Origin: CAWATZ01 sp963784995
GTDB taxonomy: Bacteria > Planctomycetota > Planctomycetia > Gemmatales > Gemmataceae
Reading direction: 5' to 3'
Assembly: GCA_963784995.1 (NCBI GenBank)
Contig: CAWATZ010000002.1
Coordinates: forward strand, 62,001 to 126,000
DNA: 64,000 nt
The notes beneath the pieces were generated by a model, which had not been told where the DNA came from, ran no database searches, and was given only the letters and a program-made list of their open reading frames with translations. This document shows, in pieces, positions 57,138 to 64,000 of this stretch (positions are counted from its first letter, which is position 1; the number at the start of each line of letters is the position of its first letter). Made by a program: the position numbers and the translations under genes.

Positions 57138-58280
57138 TCATCCCCTGGCCACGTTGACCCATTTCCCCTCGCGAGCCGATGCCAGGATCGCATCCAGCAC
57201 TAACTGCGTCTGGTAAGCGTCGCGGAAGGTCGGCTGGGCCGGCTTACCCGTCTCCAGTCCCTTGAGGAAGTCAGCCACCTGATGCACAAACGACGCCTCG
57301 TAGCCGATCGCCAGGCCCGGCACCCACCACTTGCCCACATAAGGGTGGTCGCCGTCCGAGACGTGGATCGAGCGCCAGCCGCGCACAACGCCCTGATCGC
57401 GGTGGTCGAAGTATTGCAGCCGGTGCAGGTCGTGCAAATCCCAGAAGACCGACGCATGCTCGCCGTTGACCTCGAAGGTGTAGAGGGCCTTGTGGCCTCT
57501 GGCGTAGCGCGTGGATTCAAAGTTGGCCAGCGAGCCGTTGGCGAACCGGCCCATGAACGTACAGGCGTCGTCGATGCCGACCTTCTCCACCTTGCCCGTC
57601 AGGTTGTGCTTGCGTTCCTTGACGAAGGTTTCCGTCATGGCGCTGAGCGAGGTGAGCGGCCCGTTGAGCCAGAGGGCGGTGTCGATGCAGTGGGCCAGCA
57701 GGTCGCCGCTGACGCCGCTGCCGGCAGCGGCCACGTCCAGCCGCCACAGGGCCGTGCCGCCCTGGGGCAGCTCGGGGTTGATGGTCCAGTCCTGGAGGAA
57801 CTTGGCCCGGTAGTGGAAGACCTTGCCCAGCCGGCCCTCGTCGATCAGCTGCCTGGCCAGGGTCACGGCCGGGATGCGGCGATAGTTGTACCAGACCATG
57901 TTGGGCACGCGGGCTTTCTCGACCGCCTCGACCATCTTCAGCCCTTCGGGGCCGTTCATGGCTAGCGGCTTCTCGCACAGGATCATCTTGCCGGCCTGGG
58001 CCGCGGCGATGGCGATCTCGGCGTGCGTGTTGTTCGGCGTGCAAATGTCGATCAGGTCGATGTCCTTGCGCTCGACCAGCTTGCGCCAGTCGGTCTCGAT
58101 CGATTCATAGCCCCAGGTATCGGCAAAGGGCTTGATCTTGTCGGCACTGCGGGCGCAGGCGGCCTTCAGGACCGGCTGGTAGGCCCCGTTGAAGAACGGG
58201 CCGACCTGGCGGTAGGCGTTGGAGTGGGCCCGGCCCATGAAGCCATAGCCGATCATGCCGACGTTCAATGGCTTTTTCAT
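57138..58280 (-). CDS. Gfo/Idh/MocA-family oxidoreductase
   Basis: 380 residues. The N-terminal NAD(P)-binding fold has GMIGYGFMGRAHSNAY (GxGxxG) and the EKP motif in CEKPLAMNGPEG. The C-terminal substrate domain includes the active-site His region SGVSGDLLAHCIDTALWL. The ATG at 58280 (MKKPLNVGMIGYG) is typical. Members oxidise sugars, inositols and related polyols. It is close to a TIM-barrel isomerase and a cupin, consistent with a sugar-processing locus. Confidence 0.92.
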   Translation of the reverse strand: MKKPLNVGMIGYGFMGRAHSNAYRQVGPFFNGAYQPVLKAACARSADKIKPFADTWGYESIETDWRKLVERKDIDLIDICTPNNTHAEIAIAAAQAGKMILCEKPLAMNGPEGLKMVEAVEKARVPNMVWYNYRRIPAVTLARQLIDEGRLGKVFHYRAKFLQDWTINPELPQGGTALWRLDVAAAGSGVSGDLLAHCIDTALWLNGPLTSLSAMTETFVKERKHNLTGKVEKVGIDDACTFMGRFANGSLANFESTRYARGHKALYTFEVNGEHASVFWDLHDLHRLQYFDHRDQGVVRGWRSIHVSDGDHPYVGKWWVPGLAIGYEASFVHQVADFLKGLETGKPAQPTFRDAYQTQLVLDAILASAREGKWVNVARG

Positions 58281-58301
58281 GAAGTGCAATCCTCACGGAG
58301 G

Positions 58302-59204
58302 TCAATCGGGTTTCCTGGTTTCGGGAGCGCGAGAATAGTGGTTGTACACCGCCAGGGCCACCCTGGCACAGAGCAGGCTGCCGGCGTTGTCGCGCACCCA
58401 GCGGCGATCCGCGTTCTTGTTGGTCAGCACACAGACGACCACCGGGCCGGTCGGCGTGTGGATGATGCCGGCGTCTGTCCGGGCGTCGCTGAGCGAGCCG
58501 TCCTTGTGAGCGACCCTGGTGCCCTCGGGAAGCAGCCGGGTGAACTTATCCTTGTCGTCGTTGGCCAGCAGATGGTTGAGCAGGGTCTGCTTGATGGCCG
58601 GCCGATTGCGTGAGCCGGCCTGCAATTCCTCCAGCAGACCGACCATTTCCCGGGCCGTGGTCGAGCCGAGGCCGTACTTCTTGCTGCGTTCCAGAGCGAC
58701 CGAAGTATCGCGGCGAAAGACCTTGGCGTTGATCCGCGTCTCGGGGAAGCCCCACGCCTTCATGCGGTCGTTGACGGCCTGGAGGCCGACCCTGTCCAGC
58801 ACCAGGTTGGTGGCGGTGTTGTCGCTCTGGGCCATCATCAGCCGGACAGCGTCGCGGATGGAAAAGGTCGCTCCCTCGCTGAAGTGCCGGGTCAGGATGC
58901 CGCTGCCGGGCACCTTGTCCTGGTCGCGCAGGGTGACCATGTCGGTGAGCTTGAACTTGCCTGCGTCGGCCTGCTGATAGGCCTCAATCATGACCGCGAC
59001 CTTGATCAGGCTGGCGGTGGACATGACAGTGTCGGCGTTGTGGAAGTACATCTCGCCGTTGACCAGGTGCTTGACGCCGACGGCGACCTCGCCCTTGTGA
59101 GCCGCGATGAGCTTGCCCAGCTCCTTGTCCAGGTCCGCAAGGGACGCCGGCTCCGCAGGAGCCAGGGCAAGGAACGCGCTCAGCAGAACAACCGGTCCAA
59201 GCAT
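58302..59204 (-). CDS. Class A beta-lactamase-like serine hydrolase
   Basis: 300 residues with a signal peptide (LLSAFLALAPAEP). The motifs are STASLIKV (S-x-x-K, active Ser), QSDNTATN (SDN), and HKDGSLSD (K-D-G in place of K-T/S-G). A clear omega-loop Glu equivalent (E166) cannot be assigned. The change in the KTG box and the distant sequence make resistance activity uncertain; it may hydrolyse another peptide or ester. The ATG at 59204 follows cggag. The next gene on the same strand is the Gfo/Idh/MocA gene. Confidence 0.85.
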   Translation of the reverse strand: MLGPVVLLSAFLALAPAEPASLADLDKELGKLIAAHKGEVAVGVKHLVNGEMYFHNADTVMSTASLIKVAVMIEAYQQADAGKFKLTDMVTLRDQDKVPGSGILTRHFSEGATFSIRDAVRLMMAQSDNTATNLVLDRVGLQAVNDRMKAWGFPETRINAKVFRRDTSVALERSKKYGLGSTTAREMVGLLEELQAGSRNRPAIKQTLLNHLLANDDKDKFTRLLPEGTRVAHKDGSLSDARTDAGIIHTPTGPVVVCVLTNKNADRRWVRDNAGSLLCARVALAVYNHYSRAPETRKPD

Positions 59205-59228
59205 GTACAACTCCGAGATCAAAGGAGA

Positions 59229-59888
59229 TTACGCGGTTCGCCTTCGGGTTTTCGCAAACAGTTTCGGAAGCGCAACCCGGAATCCCGGCAGCACCTCGCC
59301 ACCGTCCAGGCTGCCGTTCTTGGGGATGCGCTTCTTGTCGGTGGGTGAGGTGTAAACCTCGGCCGTCTGGGTCTTGGGGTTGATCAGCCAGACCATCTGA
59401 ACACCCGCAAAGAAATAGTCGCGGAGCTTGCGATCCATCTCCGCGCGGGTGTTGCTCTCGCTGAGAACTTCGATGGCCAAATCCGGAGCAACTTGCAGGA
59501 TGCGATCCTTCTGGGGGAATTTACCCTCCGGGAACTTCTCCCAGGAGACAAAGCAGAGATCGGGAAAGCGAACCTGTCTGGGTTCCAGTTTCACAGGGCC
59601 GTCCGCACCCATCACGACCCCGATGTCATTTCCTTTGAGGTACTCCCAAAGGAAATGACCCAACAAGCTCGCCAGCATTGCCTCGTGATGCCCCATGGGT
59701 TTCTCGATCAAGACGCCATCGACCAGTTCGCAGATCCGTTTTTGAGGCCCTTCCAGCGCATCGAGGACGTCTTGTTCCGTTGCCGTTCCGGGCGCTGGTC
59801 GCACTCGGATCCGATGCAAGGGAACATCCCCGAGTTGCTGGAGCAGATCGGCCATGCTGCCAACGTATTCCTCTGCTTCCATGTCCAT
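59229..59888 (-). CDS. Uma2-family (DUF820) nuclease-like protein
   Basis: 219 residues. The fold is of the PD-(D/E)xK type: RICELVDGVLIEKPMGHHEA near the start, then VRFPDLCFVSWEKFPEGKFP (Asp), and DLAIEVLSESNTRAEMDRKL (Glu-x-Leu-Ser, with K near), ending YFFAGVQMVWLINPKTQ. These families are abundant in planctomycetes and cyanobacteria; their function is not settled, and nuclease activity is an inference from fold. The ATG at 59888 was chosen (MDMEAEEY). Confidence 0.88.
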   Translation of the reverse strand: MDMEAEEYVGSMADLLQQLGDVPLHRIRVRPAPGTATEQDVLDALEGPQKRICELVDGVLIEKPMGHHEAMLASLLGHFLWEYLKGNDIGVVMGADGPVKLEPRQVRFPDLCFVSWEKFPEGKFPQKDRILQVAPDLAIEVLSESNTRAEMDRKLRDYFFAGVQMVWLINPKTQTAEVYTSPTDKKRIPKNGSLDGGEVLPGFRVALPKLFAKTRRRTA

Positions 59889-59936
59889 GCTGGAACCTCC
59901 TTGGTTGGGGGAGAAACGAACCTCTACCCGCTCTCT

Positions 59937-60860
59937 TCACCCCGGATACTTCTTCCGCAACTTGTCGAGATACTGCTTGCTGTCGGCCGTCACTTCCCAG
60001 GCGTCCGGCCAGAAGCACAGGTCCACGCACCACCAGTCGTGCGGCACGCCGCACTGGTTCAGCGCCGGGGCCAGCACGTCGAAGTTCAGCTTGCCGGTGC
60101 CGAAGGGATTGTGCGTGCTGGTGTTATGCTCGTTCAGCGAGCTGTCGGAATCGATCAGATGCACGTGGGTTATCTTCCCCCTGAGCCTCTCCAGCAGCTC
60201 CAGCTCGCCGCCGGGCAGGGTCTCCTTCTGACCCGTCTGATTGGCTGCCACCACCGCGCACATGTGGGCATGGCAGGTGTCGTAGAGGACGCCGAAGTTC
60301 GAGTTGCCCCGGGAGCGGACGCCGTCCACGATCTTGAAGATTTCGGACGGCTTGTTGAACAGGAAGCCCGGCTCGAACTCCCAGCAAATGTTCATGCCGT
60401 AGTCAGCCGCGATCTTGCTGCACTTGTCCCAGACGGTGATCAGCCGATCCAGCGCGACCTTCGGCTCCATCTTCTCCTTCTCCAGGAAGGTGGGCGGCTC
60501 GACCGAATCGACGCGGATGGTCTTGATGCCCAGGTCGTGACCGAAGACGGTGAAGCCCAGGAACGCCGCGACGTAGGCGGTGGGGTTCTCGTCCAGGATC
60601 GACGGGCCGGGTTTGTGGAAGCCCCACAGGTCCACGGCGATGCCGGAGAAGGCCAGGCCGTGGTCGGCGACTTCCTTCTTGAGCTTTTGCCGGTCGGCCC
60701 TGGTGGGGTGCGAGAAGGGCGTCGGATGAACGCCAAAGCTGCCCAGCTCGACGCCGTCGTAGCCCAGACGGTTCAGCTTGTGCAGGATCTCGTGGAAATC
60801 GGTGGTCGGCTCCTTCTGGTTGAAGATGTAGGCCCAGCTGCCGATCGAGAGCTTTTTCAT
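59937..60860 (-). CDS. Sugar phosphate isomerase/epimerase (xylose isomerase-like TIM barrel)
   Basis: 307 residues. The barrel is recognised by GYDGVELGSFGVHPTPFSHP, MNICWEFEPGFLFNKPSEIF, YDTCHAHMC, and HVHLIDSDSS (metal ligands Glu, Asp/His and Glu). The C-terminus WWCVDLCFWPDAWEVT is typical. There is no signal peptide, so it is cytosolic. With the Gfo/Idh/MocA gene downstream and the cupin upstream it probably acts in conversion of a keto- or inositol-like sugar. The ATG at 60860 was chosen. Confidence 0.9.
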   Translation of the reverse strand: MKKLSIGSWAYIFNQKEPTTDFHEILHKLNRLGYDGVELGSFGVHPTPFSHPTRADRQKLKKEVADHGLAFSGIAVDLWGFHKPGPSILDENPTAYVAAFLGFTVFGHDLGIKTIRVDSVEPPTFLEKEKMEPKVALDRLITVWDKCSKIAADYGMNICWEFEPGFLFNKPSEIFKIVDGVRSRGNSNFGVLYDTCHAHMCAVVAANQTGQKETLPGGELELLERLRGKITHVHLIDSDSSLNEHNTSTHNPFGTGKLNFDVLAPALNQCGVPHDWWCVDLCFWPDAWEVTADSKQYLDKLRKKYPG

Positions 60861-60891
60861 GGTGGTGTCTCCTTGGTTTCTCCCTCGCCCG

Positions 60892-60949
60892 ACGAGCCGC
60901 CGGGTTTATCCCGGCGGTCTTTTCCGCCGGGATAAACCCGGCGGCTCGT
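60892..60949. repeat. Perfect palindrome (26-bp arms)
   Basis: acgagccgccgggtttatcc... (60892-60917) pairs with 60924-60949, loop 6 nt. It lies between two genes of the same strand, the cupin and the isomerase. Confidence 0.95.
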
Positions 60950-60986
60950 TCGGCAGCGTGGGGTTCGATTGAAAAGGTTCTTCGAC

Positions 60987-62306
60987 TCACGACCTTCGCA
61001 TCTTGTGGTCGCCGACCTTGGGCGCATGGGGGTTCGTGCCCGGCCCGAAATACCGCAGCGTCACCAGCGGTTCCGTCCCGGTGTTCTCGAAGACGACGCC
61101 GGCCCGGGCGGCGTCATGGGTGACGAACACTTCATCCTCCGTCAATTCCCCGAAGCGGATCATCGCCGGCGTCTGCAGCGCCATCTTGCCGATCTTCCCG
61201 CAGCCCTGGACCGCGATCAGGCCGTAAGCCCCGTTGTCCTTGATGGTCGCCTTCACACCCGGGTTGATGGTCAGCTCCCTGGCCGTGAAAAGTTCCTCGC
61301 CGGCCACCTTGCCGTAGACGATCCAGCGATCAACGTAACCTTCCGAGGCGGTGTCGGCCACGGGAATCGGTTCGAGGTAATGGCTGTCCTTGAATTTCGG
61401 GTTGACGTTGGCCTCCCAGTCCAGCTGCCCGACCAGGTAATCGAGGTCATGCTGTTTCTCTTTCGGCACGTCCTTGACCAGCAGGCTCCACGGCACCGGC
61501 CGGCCCTCGACCAGCGACTGGTACATGCCGAAGACGTCGGAGCCCCACTGCGGCTCGTAGGTGACCAGCGAGCCGGGCGCGTGCAGGATGCAGGGCGGCA
61601 CCAGCCAGCCGGTGCCCGGCTGCAAGCGGTACGCCTTGCTGTAGTTGAGGATGCCGTTGTCGCCCTCGTTCCAGCGCTCCAGGCAGCGGCGAATGTCTTC
61701 CTTGGTGGTCCCCGGTTCCAGCCCGAAGAAGGTATGGGGGAAGTTGTTGCCGAGGTAGTTCAGCTGCGGCGGAAAGTAATACGACTCGGGCTTGCCCTGC
61801 TGGCCGACCTTGGCGGCCTGCTCGTTGCTCTGGTGCATGTGGTGCGGGATCGGTCCGAGGTTGTCGAAGAACTTGCTGTAGACCGGCCAGCGCTTGTACC
61901 TGTCCCAGATGGCCTGGCCGACCATGCGGGGGCCTTCCATCTCGATGGCGTCGCGCAAGGTGAAGGCTTCCTTGCTGGCCTTGGCGTCGAGCAGCCTGGT
62001 GGACTTCTTCCCGGACACGAGGACGTAGCTGAGCCCCTCGTCGGGTGGAGCGCCCTCGTTGGCGGCCACCGTGGTCGAGGAGAACCAGCGTTCGTCGATG
62101 CCGCCCCGGTCGGCCCCGAGGGCGTAGTAGTCTTGCGGCGCCAGCTTGATGCGCCGGCCCGGCATCAGAAAGGAGCGCGGCACCCAGGTGGGCGCCAGGC
62201 GGAGGATGCCCTCGCCGTGTTCCAGGGCCGACTTGACCTGGGCAGCGGTAGCTTTGGGCATTTCCCCGGTGATCTTCGTTGCATTCGCGGCAGTTTTCTT
62301 GTCCAT
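60987..62306 (-). CDS. Cupin-fold protein, class I mannose-6-phosphate isomerase-like
   Basis: 439 residues. A zinc-site-like pattern resembles the cupin core of type I phosphomannose isomerase: NLGPIPHHMHQSNEQA with two His, LGNNFPHTFFGLEPGT, and VPPCILHAPGSLVTYEPQW. The C-terminal third is a second cupin half (GVKATIKDNGAYGLIAVQG). The ATG at 62306 (MDKKTAANATKI) was chosen. The specific substrate is unknown; as part of the sugar-related run it may be an isomerase or epimerase. The ORF is complete. Confidence 0.75.
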   Translation of the reverse strand: MDKKTAANATKITGEMPKATAAQVKSALEHGEGILRLAPTWVPRSFLMPGRRIKLAPQDYYALGADRGGIDERWFSSTTVAANEGAPPDEGLSYVLVSGKKSTRLLDAKASKEAFTLRDAIEMEGPRMVGQAIWDRYKRWPVYSKFFDNLGPIPHHMHQSNEQAAKVGQQGKPESYYFPPQLNYLGNNFPHTFFGLEPGTTKEDIRRCLERWNEGDNGILNYSKAYRLQPGTGWLVPPCILHAPGSLVTYEPQWGSDVFGMYQSLVEGRPVPWSLLVKDVPKEKQHDLDYLVGQLDWEANVNPKFKDSHYLEPIPVADTASEGYVDRWIVYGKVAGEELFTARELTINPGVKATIKDNGAYGLIAVQGCGKIGKMALQTPAMIRFGELTEDEVFVTHDAARAGVVFENTGTEPLVTLRYFGPGTNPHAPKVGDHKMRRS

Positions 62307-62351
62307 CTCGGAGTGACTCCATCGCAAACAGAGAGAGTGTGGCAGCGTGGT

Positions 62352-62408
62352 CACAAGCCCGAAGCGCTAGCGCCGGGACCATCCCGGCGCTAGCGCTTCG
62401 GGCTTGTG
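62352..62408. repeat. Perfect palindrome family F, copy 2 (27-bp arms)
   Basis: cacaagcccgaagcgctagc... (62352-62378) pairs with 62382-62408, loop cca. It lies in the leader of the cupin gene. It is related to 38392-38455 with paired changes in the two arms. Confidence 0.95.
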
Positions 62409-62504
62409 GTCTGTCCCGTAATCGTCCGTGGCGTGCTTATATCCCGAGGGGACGCGAGAGGCAAGGGGCACGATTCGCTTTCCTGGAAACCAGGCCAGTT
62501 GGTC

Positions 62505-62704
62505 TCAAATCTGCCAGTCGTCCAGCGTCAGGCCAACAACCCGGCTGAACTCCACGGTGTTGTGTGTGATGAGCGTCAGGCCGTTCGCCAGGGCGATGGC
62601 CGCGATCAGCCGGGCGTGGCAGCATCAAGCCGTGCTTTGGCCAGCGAAGCGGTGCCTTGGCGAAGGATTTGCACGCAGGTGTTCGTGTCGAGCAGGAACT
62701 TCAT
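62505..62704 (-). pseudogene. Internally deleted vapC (PIN-domain toxin)
   Basis: It starts at 62704 (ATGA overlap with the antitoxin stop) with MKFLLDTNTCVQILRQGTAS, including the first catalytic Asp. After LDAATPG the frame stops. In the next frame HARLIAAIALANGLTLITHN and then FSRVVGLTLDDWQI follow, the C-terminal part of PIN toxins. Relative to a normal protein of about 130 residues, roughly 60 central residues with the other acidic ligands are missing. The toxin is therefore inactive. Confidence 0.8.
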
Positions 62705-62943
62705 AACTCGGCCCGTTCCTCGTACTCTCCCTGCGGATGCCGCAGGAAGGTGGGATCGGTGATGCTCCCCGCGATCCGCTCCACAAAGCGATGCCACTCT
62801 TGCGGATCGGTGATGGGCCCCGAGGGCGTCTCGACCGTCTCCACCACGACGCGGACGGTCTTGTTCGCGTCCTCGGGGGTGAGCGGCACAGTCAGGGTCA
62901 GCACCCCGTCCGCGCCGACCTGGGCGGTCAACTCTCGTTTCAT
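62701..62943 (-). CDS. VapB-like antitoxin
   Basis: 80 residues starting at ATG 62943 (MKRELTAQVGADGVLTLTVP). The beta-rich N-terminus is of the AbrB/swapped-hairpin kind, followed by a C-terminal part (WHRFVERIAGSITDPTFLRH) with acidic residues that would wrap the toxin. The gene is intact although its partner is broken. The stop overlaps the vapC start by ATGA, the usual translational coupling for these systems. Confidence 0.8.
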   Translation of the reverse strand: MKRELTAQVGADGVLTLTVPLTPEDANKTVRVVVETVETPSGPITDPQEWHRFVERIAGSITDPTFLRHPQGEYEERAEL

Positions 62944-63186
62944 GACTTACGCTCCTTCCCCGTTTCATCGGGGAGGTTCGGGATGGGGCCATTGTCGTGT
63001 CAAGATTGTTGTACCTGTCCGATGGCTGCTCTGCAAGCAGACGCTTCCGTTGAAGAGGCCCCGCTGCCGGTGCAGCCGCCGCAAGGGGAAAGGGAGTCAA
63101 ATGGTCGCGCGCTGGGCCAGCGTCTATGATGAACAGCGGACGCTCCCGATTGGTCCCCGAACCCTGTTCATCGAGGAACCGTATCC

Positions 63187-64000
63187 ATGAAGCGCTTTCT
63201 TTTCCCCGGGCTGGTGCTGCTGCTGGCTGCCGTGCCCGCGCAGGCCCATTTTGTCTTTCTGATCCCCAGCGCCCAGGCGCCACGAAGAACAGCGCCCAGC
63301 TGATCTTCAGCGACAACCTCAAACCCGACCCCAATCCCAAGCTGCTGGAGAAGATCACGCAAACGGAACTGTTCGCTCGCGATAGCAAGGGCAAGTACCA
63401 GCCGCTCAAGCACCGCATCGCCAAGGACGTCATCCAGGTCGAGGTTCCCGCCTCGGGGACGTATCTTGTGGCCGGCACCTGCAAGTACGGCGTCACCCAG
63501 CGCGGCCAGGACGAGCCGTTCCTGCTGCTGTATCACCCCAAGACTTTCGTCGGCCTATCGACGAATTGGCTTCCCCCCAAGGCATTTTTCGATCGCTGCG
63601 AACGGCTGCCGCTGGAAATCGAGGAGGTTCGGGAAGCCCCCAAGCCGACGGTTCGTGTGCTGTGGCAAGGCAAGCCCCTGGAGGGAGCCGAGGTCGCTGT
63701 GCTGCTGTCCGACCGCAAGGGCCCCGAAGGCAAGACCGACAAGGCGGGTCTCTTCTCCCTCGACAAAGTTCCCCTCGGAGGATTGATCGGCATCCGGGCC
63801 CGCCACGAAGAAAAGAAGCAGGGCGAGCTGGAGGGCAAGAAATATCAGTCCATCCGCCATTATGCGACGCTGCTCATTCCCGGGGATGATTCAAAACGGT
63901 TGGATCCGATCGAACCAGTACGAGGCGTCTCGGCCAAAGCGGAACCGGTCGCCCAGAAGCCCGACCCCGCGGCGACGAAATTGCTGGCCGACGCCCGGGC
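63187..64000 (+). CDS. Secreted DUF4198-family protein, 3' partial, frameshifted
   Basis: It starts at ATG 63187 after gagga, with signal peptide (PGLVLLLAAVPAQAHFVFLIP). The first frame stops after QAPRRTAPS at 63300-63303. The downstream frame continues KNSAQLIFSDNLKPDPNPKL and is open to the window edge, so one base is missing or extra near 63275-63284. The mature part has beta-sandwich features of DUF4198 (GTYLVAGTCKYGVTQRGQDE; KAGLFSLDKVPLGGLIGIRA). DUF4198 proteins are linked to metal or nickel uptake; the role is not settled. The gene runs off the right end. Confidence 0.75.

Overview
The window comes from a high-GC planctomycete, most likely a member of the Gemmataceae. The evidence is a 16S rRNA gene standing alone with its own promoter and terminator, a PVC-type membrane dehydrogenase/HEAT/heme protein, tandem Cys-type sulfatases, PQQ-propeller and DUF1111 cytochrome-type oxidoreductases, Uma2 and short tail-anchored proteins, and rsmH outside any cell-wall cluster. 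No species name can be supported. No transposase, phage gene, CRISPR array or tRNA was recognised.

Layout. 1-5.7 kb: a degenerate hybrid sensor kinase (cut by the left edge), a family III CoA-transferase, a tail-anchored unknown protein, a membrane-anchored tyrosine phosphatase and an LptF/LptG permease. 5.7-8.2 kb: the minus-strand operon purQ-nadC-birA. 8.2-10.3 kb: promoter, leader, 16S rRNA and terminator. 10.5-16 kb: a Ser/Thr kinase, an endonuclease V-like gene, and a minus-strand operon of phosphatase, flippase-like membrane protein and glycosyltransferase 2. 16.5-25.6 kb: cytochrome P450, speA, pyrD, a TPR-like protein, rlmN, and an ECF sigma/anti-sigma/secreted-protein operon. 25.8-32.8 kb: an ornithine cyclodeaminase-like gene, a very large hybrid histidine kinase, and a secreted M23 peptidase. 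32.8-36.4 kb: gene fragments around a beta-propeller protein. 36.4-44.9 kb: DUF1330, a nitrilase-DUF302 fusion, two sulfatases and the PVC dehydrogenase. 45-53.1 kb: pilin, HAMP protein, lipoprotein hydrolase, PQQ propeller, HEAT-like protein, di-heme oxidoreductase and rsmH. 53.3-56.3 kb: a His-rich metal-binding peptide, VOC protein, TPR-like protein and PQQ lipoprotein. 56.4-62.3 kb: a minus-strand run with a secreted HMA protein and a probable sugar-processing set (Gfo/Idh/MocA, TIM-barrel isomerase, cupin). 62.5-64 kb: a VapB-like antitoxin with a decayed vapC, and a DUF4198 protein cut by the right edge.

The most unusual property is the density of long, near-perfect palindromes: about 27 in 64 kb, in many sequence families. 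Arms are 8-56 bp and loops 0-25 nt. They lie between convergent genes, in 5' leaders, across stop codons, and in frame inside genes, where they encode extra loops. The large histidine kinase alone carries six. Related copies differ by paired substitutions that keep the arms complementary.

At least eight apparent frameshifts interrupt otherwise good genes. Three are shortened homopolymers, so residual sequencing indels are likely for some of them; others may be real.
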